Origin: Coniella vitis
Lineage: Eukaryota; Ascomycota; Sordariomycetes; Diaporthales; Schizoparmaceae
Assembly: GCA_011317545.1 (NCBI GenBank)
Contig: WUJK01000003.1
Location: 3,534,001-3,598,000 of the forward strand
DNA length: 64,000 nt
Direction of reading: 5' to 3'
Below the pieces are notes generated by a model. It saw only the letters and a program-made list of their open reading frames with translations, was not told the origin of the DNA and made no database searches. Made by a program: the position numbers and the translations under genes. Position 1 is the stretch's first letter, and every line of letters starts with the position of its first letter. This document shows, piece after piece, positions 11,401 to 22,427 of this stretch.

Positions 11401-14400
11401 TTCTTCTTCTTCTTCTTCTTCTTCTTCTTCTTCTTCTTCTTCTTCCTCGTCTTCTTCTTCTTCAGCGATACCATCCACCATTTTAGTGGCCTTGAATGTC
11501 TCAAACACCCCTCAGAAACCAGAGGTCATGCTGCCTCACTTTATGTACATGCGCACGCGCACACTTGCGCACGCACGCGCAGACACTTGGCATCATCAAG
11601 GCAACCAAATGTTGTGGGACGTCAGTGCATAACTCACCTCAAAGCTCAAGGCCAGGGTAAAAGTAGCCTCGTGAGAATTGGAAACCGCAAAAGGGCCGTT
11701 CCAAAAAGCACAAGGCCAAAGAAGAAAAAAATGGGGGGGGGAGAGGAAATTGCTTCTTTGGGGAGAATGCACGTCATGCGCTGCCCACGTGCGTGATGCA
11801 ATCGGGAATCTCTTTGGCGCAGACAGACCGCATGGCTTCTTGTGACATTCAAATTTGTCTCGCATAAAGTCCGCCCGAGTCAAAAGAACATGCAGAAGGA
11901 AGGCAAACCTTCCAATAATAGATACTTTTCTCGGTACTCCAGGTGTAACAACAACTCAGACAACGTTGGTGGTAAGCGCCAGTTCTGAAAGCGTTCATGG
12001 GCATCCTAATATGGCCTATTTCCATGACTATTGGCCAAGCCGGGTAGAACATTGGACTGCAGCGAGCAAATGGTCCCAAGCTACTTGCCGCAATCAGACG
12101 ACGGCACCGTCATTTTCTTTTGGCCCCAATCATAATCGATAGCTCGCATGCGCAGTACAACAAAGACGGTTGATTCCCAGCCGTCACATGGGATCACGAC
12201 TTGTTCCTGACCGGCAGGCGCAGCAGAAGCCGTGCAACAGTAAGGTTGGAGGAGGGGGGCGCCAATGAGACTGTCGGAATATTGGTCCTTCTTGCCGCTG
12301 TTCGATGACCATTTTCCCACGCGGCTCCGAGCGTGAGCGTGTACGTTCCAAGGCTGAACAAAAGCCGCGTCTTCGCTGTCTCATACATAGCGTTGCACAT
12401 GCATGTCCGCTATTGACTTCGTTGCTGAATTATGGTCTCGTACCTCTCTTATCTTCACTCGCGTGAACACGAAGATGTAAGACAGACAGACACACGCTGT
12501 CTGCTAGATTTGCCGAGCCTGGAATAATCTCTTTGTTGTCGAAAGCTGGCAAATGAGCGTCATCTCCATGGGGTTGGTCCGCGGGTCGCCTACTTCCGCA
12601 CCCAGGCACAGATTTGGGCTATTACTGGGAACTGTTTGCTGTAAATGACGCCACAGTATGAAATCTGCCACAAAATCTACGTGGAAATGATCCGAGAGAC
12701 TATTCACGGTCCTCTTCGTTACGAGTAGGATACAGTGTATTGCCGTGCGCGAGAAATTCCAGTCAGCCTCTCTCTTCTCTTTCACAGGACCTGGGGACGA
12801 TCCCTTTTGAGACAAGCTCGTATTGATTGAACCATCATGTAGTCTGTACGTACCCCCCCTCAAAGAAAAAAGAATATCGCCTTGATGGTTCATATTGGCC
12901 ACCAGCGGGAGTTCGGCCCCTTTGCTAGCTACGGTAAGATCAAGCGTGCATTGCATACGCCAGCAGCCTGCTGTAGCTAGAATGGGAGTTTCAAAAGGTG
13001 AGACTGAAGATGCAAAGGATCGGGTGAATCAGATTGACGAAGAGAAGAATTGGCCAGGCCAAGCAGGGTAGTGAGAAAATGACACGAGGATATATTGGAA
13101 AGGGGTGGTATACCTTGTGCCGGCTCGCCAGCAGGCCCCAGAGACAGCAGTGTGATTACGGGGGACAGATGGATGCAGTTCGTTGTTTGGTTGTCCCATG
13201 GTGTTCACGCATTTCATCAAAGACGCATTGCCTTGCATTTTCGGAAGAACCACCCACATGCTTGGGAGGCTTTGGGGGTCCACGCAGAGCAGGGGTGTGC
13301 CACCCCTGCGCAGGTAATTTGGGAGGATCTCTAGCGGTGCCATATCTCAGCGTCAGCCCGAGATATCTCTACCTCGCTAACACGCAGAGTAGACTGTACA
13401 CCTCACCTCTTTTGGAAATATATTTCAGGGCCGTTGCCATCATCTGGGCTGCTTCTTTCCACCCTGGAGTTTCTCCAACTTCCATTGCGCACAACAGCCA
13501 AGAAACGGACATCCAATTAGCCGAACAGTTCACGGCTCGCACTGTACCAGTCCAGCACCGTTACTGTGGAGTCGTCCACGATTCGTCCTCAAAGGCGGGC
13601 GGACCCTGTCTGCGATGACCCTTCGCGTTCATCAGCTGCTCAACCAAATGAGCGAAGGTTTATGTCAACACCACATCTTTGGCTGTCCTTATAGGGCAAT
13701 ATCAGGCAGGGCACTTTGCGAGATGTGCGCAAAGGTCAGCTGCCAACACCACGCATGACACCAAGAATGACACCAAGATCGACGAGTGAACTGCCATACG
13801 ACTTTTTGCGTCGAATTGTCAATATCATCATCGCGAAAAGGTTGCTGCACCAGCCACCACCGAAGCCAACCAAGACAGCGCAAAGTGTGGTCAGGCTACT
13901 TGCCGGTTCAGCTCCCAAATCTCGAGCCATCTTGAATCCTGCCAAGCGGCCTGACTGCATCGAAGGCTGTTCGGACGAACCAGAAACCGAGGGCGATGAA
14001 CAGGCAGAGATACTCAAGTCGGAAAAGAGAGTGCAACTCAACTCCTTATTTTTGACGACCTGGCTAGCCAGTCCAAGCGAGAAATGCTACTACTGAAGCC
14101 TGTTGGGCGAGGCGCCGAGGGGGCAAGTCTCGCACCAGAGGAGAGAAGAGTTGCGGAGAACCAGGGTGGAAGCCTCGAAAGGATGTCTAGAGTGCGTGCG
14201 GACAGCGGCTTGGGTGGCGGGAAGCAATGCCCGGTTTAGAGGCTGCATATTTGTTTTGTTTCGGGATCCAGGTAGTTTAGACGGAAGAGCAATCTCATTG
14301 AAGGACAATTGATTTCGTTTCTTGATATTGTTGGCTTCCCATGCAAGGCTTCTGGAAAAGCAACTTTGGTGAAGTTTGGATGCATGCTGATTGCAACGCT

Positions 14401-15673
14401 GCAGGGCCGGAGCACAACTAGCGTCGAAATCTTGCTCAAGGCTGGAGCAACGTGGAGAGTCAATGACGAGAAGCAATGTGCGACGCCGCGTTAACAAAGC
14501 TTTCCGAATAATCGAGGCAGTCGAGCCATGAGTTTGGCAATGAAGACTTCGCCAAATGCTGTGCTGAGCTGAGCTGACGCTGTACAAATATAGATGCAGG
14601 ACCTACTTCAGGAGCAGAACCCAGTCTACCACTGCAAGGATACTGCACGAGGTCAGCACGAGTGTACATGAAGACACAAGGAGAAGTTGGTCATTGGTAC
14701 TCGGGTCCCCGGTGGCAGAGGGCGTTCGGCCGTATACCTTCAGGGAAGTGGTGTTGCGTCCAAGGAGTACCACCTCGTAGTAGGTAGGGAGAGAATCTAG
14801 AAGAAACACAAGCTACCCTGGGCGGTTCATCCTGAAGATCTGCCAAGCCTGCAAGTGCGCCCCATGGGGAGCCTGGGCCCCTGTTCCCTGTTCGTCATCA
14901 TGCTCTGGCCCCTAAGACGCTCAACGGATCTCCAGGGAAGTCGCGAGGGTAGTTGCACAGCCTGAAAGTCAACGAGCAGAGTATACTTGGAAGTTGCGGA
15001 CTGATCCGAAAAAAAATATCATCAGGAGCTTGATTGTGCCACGTATGTCCACGTGCAGCTAAGAGAACACGATTATCTTTCGCGACACGAAGCCTCACGC
15101 CTTCTTCAACCGCATCTTCCACCTCTCGTCTCTATTTGATTTTGATATCATCCTTCAGTCTCACTATGGCTGAGCCTATGTCGATAGATTGCATCTCCTT
15201 GAATACGCCCTCCTCTCCCGCGATGGACATGTCTCGGCCATGCTCCAAGTTCTAGCATGCATTCGGACCTTTTTTTTCTTTGTCTTTTTTTTTTTTTTTC
15301 GGCAAGCGGAGATATCATCGCGCCAGCCAGTGGGAGCATATATGTTTGAGCAAGACAAAAGAGAAATGCATATGTAGCGTCAGACAAGCCACATAATGAT
15401 GCAGCGTTAGTATCAACAAATCCAGATCCCCCCAAGAAAAAAAAAAGCAAGTTGCCTGCGACCCCTTGGAAAGTATACCACATCCACTGGCCTACCGTAT
15501 CAGGCCCATCACCCAAGAATTAGTAATAACAAGAAAAGAAAACCCGCTGTATCTATCATTGACGCATGCTGATGAGGCTGGGTAGCAGAGATTAGGCCAG
15601 ACTGCAAGTTGGTCTCCACGGCCGTAAGCTCCTTTAGGTTATGTCATGGTGTTGGCATGGCGCCGGTTGTCGT
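8435..15673. other. Gene-poor block of about 7.2 kb
   Basis: No convincing gene. Open frames of 60-195 codons occur on both strands (for example 12504-12956 minus and 13034-13618 plus), but they lack domains, have erratic composition and overlap one another. The part just above 8435 should hold the promoter of the glycine-zipper gene. The block includes a (CTT)n microsatellite (11358-11444), a run of G near 11732, CA/GC-alternating DNA near 11550-11580 and a weak ankyrin-like fragment near 14400. It could hold long non-coding transcripts or decayed genes, but nothing can be assigned. Confidence 0.5.
11358..11444. repeat. (CTT)29 microsatellite
   Basis: A perfect CTT run of about 29 units, then an interruption (CCTCGT) and a few more units to about 11463. 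Read in different frames it produces artefactual poly-Leu, poly-Lys and poly-Glu open frames. It is a polypurine/polypyrimidine tract able to form triplex DNA and likely to vary in length between isolates. Confidence 0.95.
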
Positions 15674-16300
15674 CTAGAACAACATGGCAATAGCACCCAG
15701 GCCAGCAAGCAGTAGTCCTCCTTGGACTGCTTGGGGGCCAGCGCCGGTGCCAGAGCTCGAGGAGCTGGAGGCGGCCGAGCTCGTGCCAGTGGCGGTCTCG
15801 GAAGCCTCGCTGCTGCTGGCGATGGCTGCAGTCGAGGTGGTCTTGGCGCTGGAGCTTCTGTATGTGGTGGCGTTGACGCGCCCGATGCTGGTTCCAGTGG
15901 CGTAGCCGGTCGTCGAGTTTCCAGCTGGGAAGTAGGTGGAGGTCGTGCTGGCAAGGCTGCTGGACGTCGATGTGTTGGACACAATGATGGAGCTGGAGAA
16001 AACCGAGGACACAGCTGACGAGACAACGTGAGCGGGAGCAGTAATACTGGCGGCGTGCGTAGCCGAAGTTGACAATAACACCGACGACGACGACGACGAT
16101 GACGATGAGGATGACGATGATGAAGATGATGAAGATGATGATGAAGACGACGATGATGAAGACGACGATGACACAGAGGTGAGTGTCACGGTCTTGGTCA
16201 AGGAGAGGGTCGAGGTCGAGGTGCCGCTGGTCGTGTCTTGAGCGGCGGCCAGGCCAGAGCCGGCAGTCAAAATGGCGAGAACAATGTTAGGGAACTGCAT
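15674..16300 (-). CDS. Serine-rich GPI-anchored cell-wall protein
   Basis: A single exon of 208 aa. The N-terminus is a classic signal peptide (MQFPNIVLAILTAGSGLAAA, cleavage near 20/21). The body is almost wholly Ser/Thr/Ala, including an unbroken Ser tract around residues 44-72, so it should be heavily O-mannosylated. The C-terminus has the GPI pattern: small residues (SSSGTGAG), a short spacer, then a hydrophobic tail (GGLLLAGLGAIAMLF). There is no catalytic domain, so a structural or shielding role at the wall or membrane surface is inferred from architecture alone. The Ser tract is encoded by near-perfect TCN/GAY-type triplets (16081-16166) and should vary in length. Confidence in a secreted GPI protein is high; the specific function is unknown. 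Confidence 0.82.
   Translation of the reverse strand: MQFPNIVLAILTAGSGLAAAQDTTSGTSTSTLSLTKTVTLTSVSSSSSSSSSSSSSSSSSSSSSSSSSSSSSSVLLSTSATHAASITAPAHVVSSAVSSVFSSSIIVSNTSTSSSLASTTSTYFPAGNSTTGYATGTSIGRVNATTYRSSSAKTTSTAAIASSSEASETATGTSSAASSSSSSGTGAGPQAVQGGLLLAGLGAIAMLF
16081..16166. repeat. Imperfect GAC/GAT trinucleotide tract inside the GPI-protein gene
   Basis: On the plus strand the sequence is mostly GAC and GAT triplets. On the coding minus strand these read as Ser codons (TCA, TCG, TCT, TCC). Mixed third bases suggest an old, partly diversified slippage tract kept in frame. Confidence 0.8.
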
Positions 16301-19300
16301 CTTGAATATTGCGTGTGTGGTGGAGAGTGAGGCCGAGTTGCTTGGTTGTCTGGCGCGGGACCTTGGTGGCCTTTAAAGTTTAACAGCACGCTCGTTTTAC
16401 AGTTGGGCTGGGAGGTGGTCGTCGAGCAGGTCGGGTCGTAGTCGGCCGGGTCCAGAGACGGATTTAGACGTTATCAAACGCGGATTCGATATAATTATCT
16501 CTGACCAAATGCTATAGAAGCAGACAAAGAAGGCCGTAGAACGGGTGGTTGTCGTTGTTGTCGAGATTGGACTTGCAACAGTAATGAGTGGAACGCCGCA
16601 CAAGGCTGGCGGGTTGGGCAGACTGGCTGGCAGGGCTGAAAGAGCGAGTGAGTGTGAGGATGCGCAAAGCAGAGCAGTGACAGTAGGAGGGCGGCGCAGG
16701 ACAAGGAAACGGCAGGCCTAGGCTCCTTTTTCTAATGGGCCAGGGCGCCGTGACGGATGCACTTGTTCGGATGGTACCGTCAAGATAGGGTATGGCCTCT
16801 GCAGCTTGTCCTTGTCGTGGGCTTTTGCTTAGGATGCGCAGCGCAGTGCAGCACAGCACAGGCACAACAGCATGCAATTTCAAATCTGGTGGGTTTCCTG
16901 CAAGGGACGACAGGGCGCATCCCATCCCATGCTACCAGAAAGTGGGACGGGACAGCATGGGCTCTTCTTCGCTGCCAGTTGTCAGGTTGTCAGGCTGCTT
17001 TCGCATCTCTTTCTTGGGCCCAATGTCCGCTGCCAAGTGGGCCGATGGGCCTCAAGCCGCTGATAGTGAGGGGGATCCAACGCCCAGGTGGCTCACTCAG
17101 CAGGTCTAAAAGGCGTCACTGGCCGTGCTACTTCATGCGATGCCCTTCAGGCTTTTGCTGAGTCCCCAGTTGGCTGCTGTTTTCGGTGGCTTCCATACTA
17201 TGTAGTCTTTCCAGCAGTTACATACCTTAGTAGTGTACTATGTAGCAGTGCAGTGAGTCTTTTGCAAGGTCAGGCCGGTAGCGGCCCCACCCGTTTCAGG
17301 AACTTGAGTGTCATCATTGGCTGACGGGACGCCATGCAGGGCGGGCCATAGTACATGGATCCTTGCACGAGTACGTACCGTCCAGGGGCGAAACATTGAT
17401 CGAAGAGGGAAGCAGCTCAGGGCGGGGCTCTGCTCGATGGTTCCCCCCCCTTTGTCCATGGCCCTTTTCTTCATGCGCTCGAATTGCCGATAGTGATCCA
17501 GCACACCAGCAACTGAGAAAACGACCCACCAAAAACACAAAAAAGCCGCTCGCAGATATCGTGACCTGCATTCCTCTCGATGATCCGAATTCCGAAGGAC
17601 TCCTCTCTGCAAGAGGCACGCTTGAAGGGTCGCCCGAAGCTATCCACCATCGATTCTTGAAAGGGGCGCGGCTTAGTACGAGCGAACGAGCCATCAGTGC
17701 TGATCGGCCAAGTGCATGCAAATATCGGGATCACAAGCGTAGCACCGCCGCTCATGGAAAGCCCGAGATCAGGAGCGTCTTGGCGAAAACAGAAAGAAAA
17801 AGTCGACACCACGACAGGACAAAGGCAACACGACAGCGAGCCCGCTTACAGACCCTGCAAGCACCCATGGGCTGAACGGAATCCTCTCATGAGTCTCTTG
17901 TCGTTACATAGTACTCGTCTGCTGCTACGGCTGCTATTGGTTAGACTATAGGGCACGGAAAGGAAATGCACCCTCAACCGGGACGAGATGTGTCCACCTG
18001 AAATCCATCACACTTTACACACCGCAACAACGCAGACGCGCGCATCTCGGGTGAGCCAGGTGCAGAACGGCGCTGATGACCCAGCGAGTCGGAGCAAATA
18101 AAAGAGTAAACAAGCGTAGAGCCACTTTCCCCTCCCCCATCTCATATCAAGGATGGCTCAGAGAAGCTTTGTTCATAACGCTAATGAGCATGTATGTAGT
18201 AAGTTATATCCATGTGTACAAAGTATACGCGAGGGTCCTTGCAGAAGGAGGGCGCAAGCGACATGACGTTGACAGTCTACCCTTCTGGTCACAAAGTCTG
18301 GTACTCTGCATGGACAAAACGGGTATAGAGGCAAGACAAGGCAATGGCGCGGGGCGCACGTGCTGGCGTGGTACATCGTACTCTGTGTGTACGTACAACC
18401 ACTTTCAATTAAGGTGCACGACTGGCCCGTTGTGTACTACGAAAGTCAGTAGCGCGTTACAAAGGTGGTTCCGACGCAATTTCGCTCCAGGTGGTAGCCC
18501 CCCCCCCAATGTCTATCATCGAGTTACTCGTCCGTTCCCGAAGCGGCGACGACTCCATTGTACTATAACTTTAGTAACTCGCGTGTGGCAACCGCCAGGA
18601 CGAGGGCGAGAAGATGGATCTACTGAACCAGGCATTTTTTCGTTCTACAATGGATCCATTGCAAATGGTACACATTGTCCTATACAGTGTAGGACATTCA
18701 TTGTACACGAAAAGAGGAACACGGGCGTCACTACTAGCTATATATAGTTAGTCGATCGTTCAAGTACAGTTTGTTGAATATCAAGACACAAATAAATCAG
18801 AGACAAGTTTCCTTAATATTTCCAAAACACAGGTCTGTCTTGTCTTTTTGTCTTAATGTTATCTCTCTTTCTGATTCACTATTTATGTACCTATGCAGCC
18901 AAGCATTGGGTTTCAAAGAAACACAGAAGTCAACGGCACGTCCCGTCAACGCTGGACATGCCAGTCTCACCATGACGGGAGAAGAAGAAAGAAAAAGGCC
19001 AGAGCGCTGGACTGGAATGATGCATAGTACTATGTGCATAGTTGTGGACTGACGGGGGACTCTTTGACCTCCCTATCTCGTACATTCTATTTAGTTTACT
19101 CGCTGGAGGATTTTGATTATCCGACACCGGCTGCTCCTGGCATGTTCCGGGGGATCGGACCTGGGCGGCGGGTGCATCCTGAAATAATGCAGTTCGGCCG
19201 CATTGCTGGTGGTTGGAAGTTATGGTCCGCGGGTCTCTTCTCTACTTATAGAGGCAGGCTGCTCAGAGTTAGTGGGAATGCTGGTGGGCACAAGTCTGCT

Positions 19301-20243
19301 TCGAAGGAGGTCCGGGGACAAGGAGGAGGAGGAGAAGAGAGACGGAGACAATGAAAGCATGAGTAGTTGAACCTTTCGTCAAGTCATTGTCTCTGAAGTA
19401 TCAAGTTAGGTTCTCGTCCCATATCCGCCCTCCCTCATTTCTTGCTGATCTCGTGGTCAAAACATTTGCAATTTAGAGTTTGAGCACACACCAATGGCAT
19501 CCTCGACCCCGAATCTGGGAGCAACATGCTCACTCCAATGCTAGTTGCCACGACTTCTCAAGTATGTTGAGGAAATCTGTTCTTCATTGACAGGAACTTG
19601 AAAATCATATCCTAGTGTTCCATGTCGTTAGTCTGCTTTTTGGTCGAATGGTTCAGCCTTTATTGCTATCGAAGGACGATGAACTTGCTGCCGGTTTAGA
19701 CGCAAAACAGACCAATCAAGCGCAACCTACGTGAGCAGTCATACATACGAACAGTTCTAAATCGTTCGAAAACGGTATCATCTATTGATTCTCATTTCCA
19801 CAGCACAATACTCTGAAAGTTGCTACGCGTCGTGGCCATGGAGGTTGGCGGGGGTTACATTTGTACCTTACTGAAGCATTGAAGCTCGTACCAAGTACTT
19901 GAGCGCTATACTTATAGTGGGTTAGGGGGGAAGCTAGAGCCCGAGCTACTGTGTAGCGTTGGAAAGAGACCCTGACAGCTTCCAATGGTACTGTATACGG
20001 TACCTAGGCAGTACATCGCGCCGAGGAAAGGGCGCCCCTCCTTCACGAGATGGCCAGCATTGACTACTTGAACGTCATAGCTCGGTTTGGTATGTGTCAG
20101 GTGCCACGTCTCCCCCGAAGCCGTCAACCATCAACAAACAGTACGAGGCTTCAACTCACTTGGACACTCTGCAGACTTATCGCAGCCATCACCACCCAGG
20201 TTTCAACGCACTTCCCTCAGTGTATGCACGCAGCCTCCCGACC
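16301..20243. other. Intergenic, gene-poor, about 3.9 kb
   Basis: Contains the promoter of the GPI-protein gene at its left end and of the SH3BGR-like gene at its right end. Open frames such as 18076-18747 plus lack domains and look like chance. It carries exact copies of the window-wide 9-mer TACTATGTA at 17196, 17236 and 17905 (reverse), and a perfect 12-bp palindrome CATAGTACTATG at 19023-19034. Confidence 0.5.
17196..17244 (+). repeat. Two copies of the dispersed 9-mer TACTATGTA
   Basis: Exact copies at 17196-17204 and 17236-17244, same orientation, 40 bp apart. A third copy lies in reverse orientation at 17905-17913 and an 8-base partial (CATAGTAC) at 17347. The nearest gene reading away is the GPI protein about 0.9 kb to the left. 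Role unknown. Confidence 0.6.
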
Positions 20244-21666
20244 ATGGCTTCCGAAGACGCTACCACAAGCACACCCGATGCGGCCTCAGCACCAGCACCA
20301 GCACCAGCAACAACCACCACCGTCGCATCACCACCCGAGGCATCGCCATCACCCGCTGGCGATGGTGCTACCGCCCCAACCAAAGAAGCAAAACCAGCTT
20401 CAGCAGCTCCCTCCTCCTCCAAGACGCCTGCCAGACAGCCCAAGCCTGGCGCCAAGAACTACAGCACCGACCCGGCCCTGTACATCTACACGTCCCTGAC
20501 GGCCGGCAACATGCACATTGTCACGGCGACCTCACGCCTCGAGACCATCCTGCGCGCGAACCGCGTGCCCTTCAAGGCGACCGACCTCGCGACTGATGAA
20601 AAGGCGCGCATGCTGTGGGGCCGAAGGGCGGGCAAGACGGCAGAGGGCAAGCCGCGGCGGCTGCCGGCCTTGGTGCAACTGGGCTTGGTGCTGGGTGTAT
20701 GTCCTTTTTTGACTTTCTCCCTTCAGTGAAGCCTTTTCGGTTCTTAGAAACCTCTCACAGCCTGGAAGCGTACATCTTTCCCTGGGTGGAAATCGTATCG
20801 AGGTGCAAGAAGCGAAAAGGGGCTTGCAACCAATCCACAGAAGAGTCTCCAGGAAACCCAACTAACCAGCATGGCCTCATCAGGACCTCTCCGAAATCGA
20901 GGAATGGAACGAATACGGCGAACTCAAACAGCACGTCAAAATCTACTATGACGAATTCACCCAACCGAAAAAGGGCTCCGTCGCGCCCGTACCCAAATAC
21001 AAGCAGCCTGCAAACAAGGAAGCCCATCCGCCCGCGGCCCTCAACCCCCCTCCGCCCGCCCCACCGCTGCCAAACCCGGCCAAAGAGCACGCCAAGAGGG
21101 TCGCGACGGCCGTTTCCCAAGCGCATCACGCAAAGCAGCAACAGCAGCAGCAGCCTGTTAAGAGTGTGGCAGAGGAGGCAGCCGAGCGCGCTAATGAAAA
21201 AGCCAAGGCGGCGAGGCAGGCGCGTATCGAGGCGTTGAGGGAAAAGGTTCATGGAGCGAAAACGGCGGCGGCTAGCGGTAGTGAGGAAACGGATGGCGAG
21301 CCACCCGTTGCGGATATGGCGCAACTGTCTGTTGCAACGGACGCCGCCACGGCAGCGGCAGCAGGCACAACAGGAGCGGGAGCTGGTGGTGCACTGCAAT
21401 CACCAAGCTCTGGCGCATGGAAAGAACCAGGTGGTATCAGCGATGCGCTACAGACGGTACAGAGTCCCGTGAGCTCGAGCTGGAAGCCTCCCACGGAAAC
21501 GAGCCTGGCTGCCGAGACTTTTGCCGGCGCTAAGATTGCCAGTGCAAGTCCAGAAGAGATTCAAAGGATTGAGAGCGAGGAGGCTATCAAGGAGGAGCCT
21601 GAGCCCGAGTCGAACTCCGACGAGGATAAAAAGAAGAAAGCGCAGGCGGACAAGGCGGCAGAGTAG
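20244..21666 (+). CDS. SH3BGR-family thioredoxin-fold protein with long acidic/Ala-rich tail
   Basis: Two exons, 20244-20696 and 20884-21666, giving 411 aa. The intron has a GTATGT donor, a CTAAC near the 3' end and a CAG acceptor. The ACCATGG start was chosen over an in-frame ATG 150 bases upstream. Residues 1-72 are a Pro/Ala/Thr-rich leader. Residues about 75-178 resemble the SH3-binding-glutamic-acid-rich (glutaredoxin-like) fold: a beta strand ALYIYTSL, helix SRLETILRANRVPF, strand KATDLA, and after RLPALVQLG the conserved helix region DLSEIEEWNEYGELK. There is no CxxC or CxxS active site, as expected for this redox-inactive family. The rest is low complexity: a coiled-coil-prone stretch (AEEAAERANEKAKAARQARIEALREK, in two overlapping parts) and an acidic Lys/Glu tail. 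Role unproven, probably a protein-interaction adaptor. Convergent with pex6. Confidence 0.85.
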
Positions 21667-22427
21667 AGTTACGTTGAGTTTGAGGGGCACAGTTCACGGG
21701 GAAGAAAAAAAAAGGATGGTGAAGGGGTTTTGATCCGGGGAAGGGTTATTTGAATCTTATTTCGCCTTGGTGGTATTGCAGGCCAATTCATCCACGCTGG
21801 TACATTCAATAATAATTCAAAACTTCAACAGCCTAAAACTTCAACAGCCTCACCTGCTTAAGTTGGAATTTGAGCAGGCTTGCTGGGGTTCAGTCTATAC
21901 CTCAGTGGAAGTGGTCTATACAAATTGAAAGATTTCATACATACAAACATCGATATAGAAGAGGCAAAAAGTACAATTTGGCAGAGGAATAGATTATATC
22001 TAGATCGTGAACATATCTGCGTACATGTACTGGCTCTCATACACTGCACAAACTATGAACAAGGTGTTTTTTTCCCTCTTTGTTATTGCATTGACTACTA
22101 CTTATTACACATAGTATATCTATATTTTACCAAATTAAAGAAGAAGAAAGAGAAAGAGAAAAAGAGAGAAAGACATAAAGAGGGAGAAGACAAACAGGGC
22201 GGACTAGATTGTTTACTATTTGAGATTATTTGTTAGTATAAGCAAGCATTTCCCTCCTGCTTTCGAAATCTGAAAATTGATTACTTGGATGGAGGTCGAC
22301 TTTACTCAAGAAGATACTCACGGGAAACTCCCCTGAGTTACCACCTCATTGGCGTACTGTGTTTCATGTTTAGTAGATAACTAGGTATACATATATATAA
22401 CCATCTTTTGGTAGCCCTTTCTTTTAC
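21667..22427. other. Intergenic between convergent genes
   Basis: AT-rich 3' sequence between the SH3BGR-like gene and pex6. An open frame at 21880-22236 is very AT-rich with no family resemblance and is taken as non-coding. Confidence 0.6.

Noticed and set aside
11151..11508. Poly-Lys, poly-Glu and poly-Leu proteins
   Set aside because: They are translations of the (CTT)29 microsatellite.
13034..13618. 194-codon open frame in the gene-poor block
   Set aside because: No domain, no convincing start, overlapped by other chance frames of similar quality.
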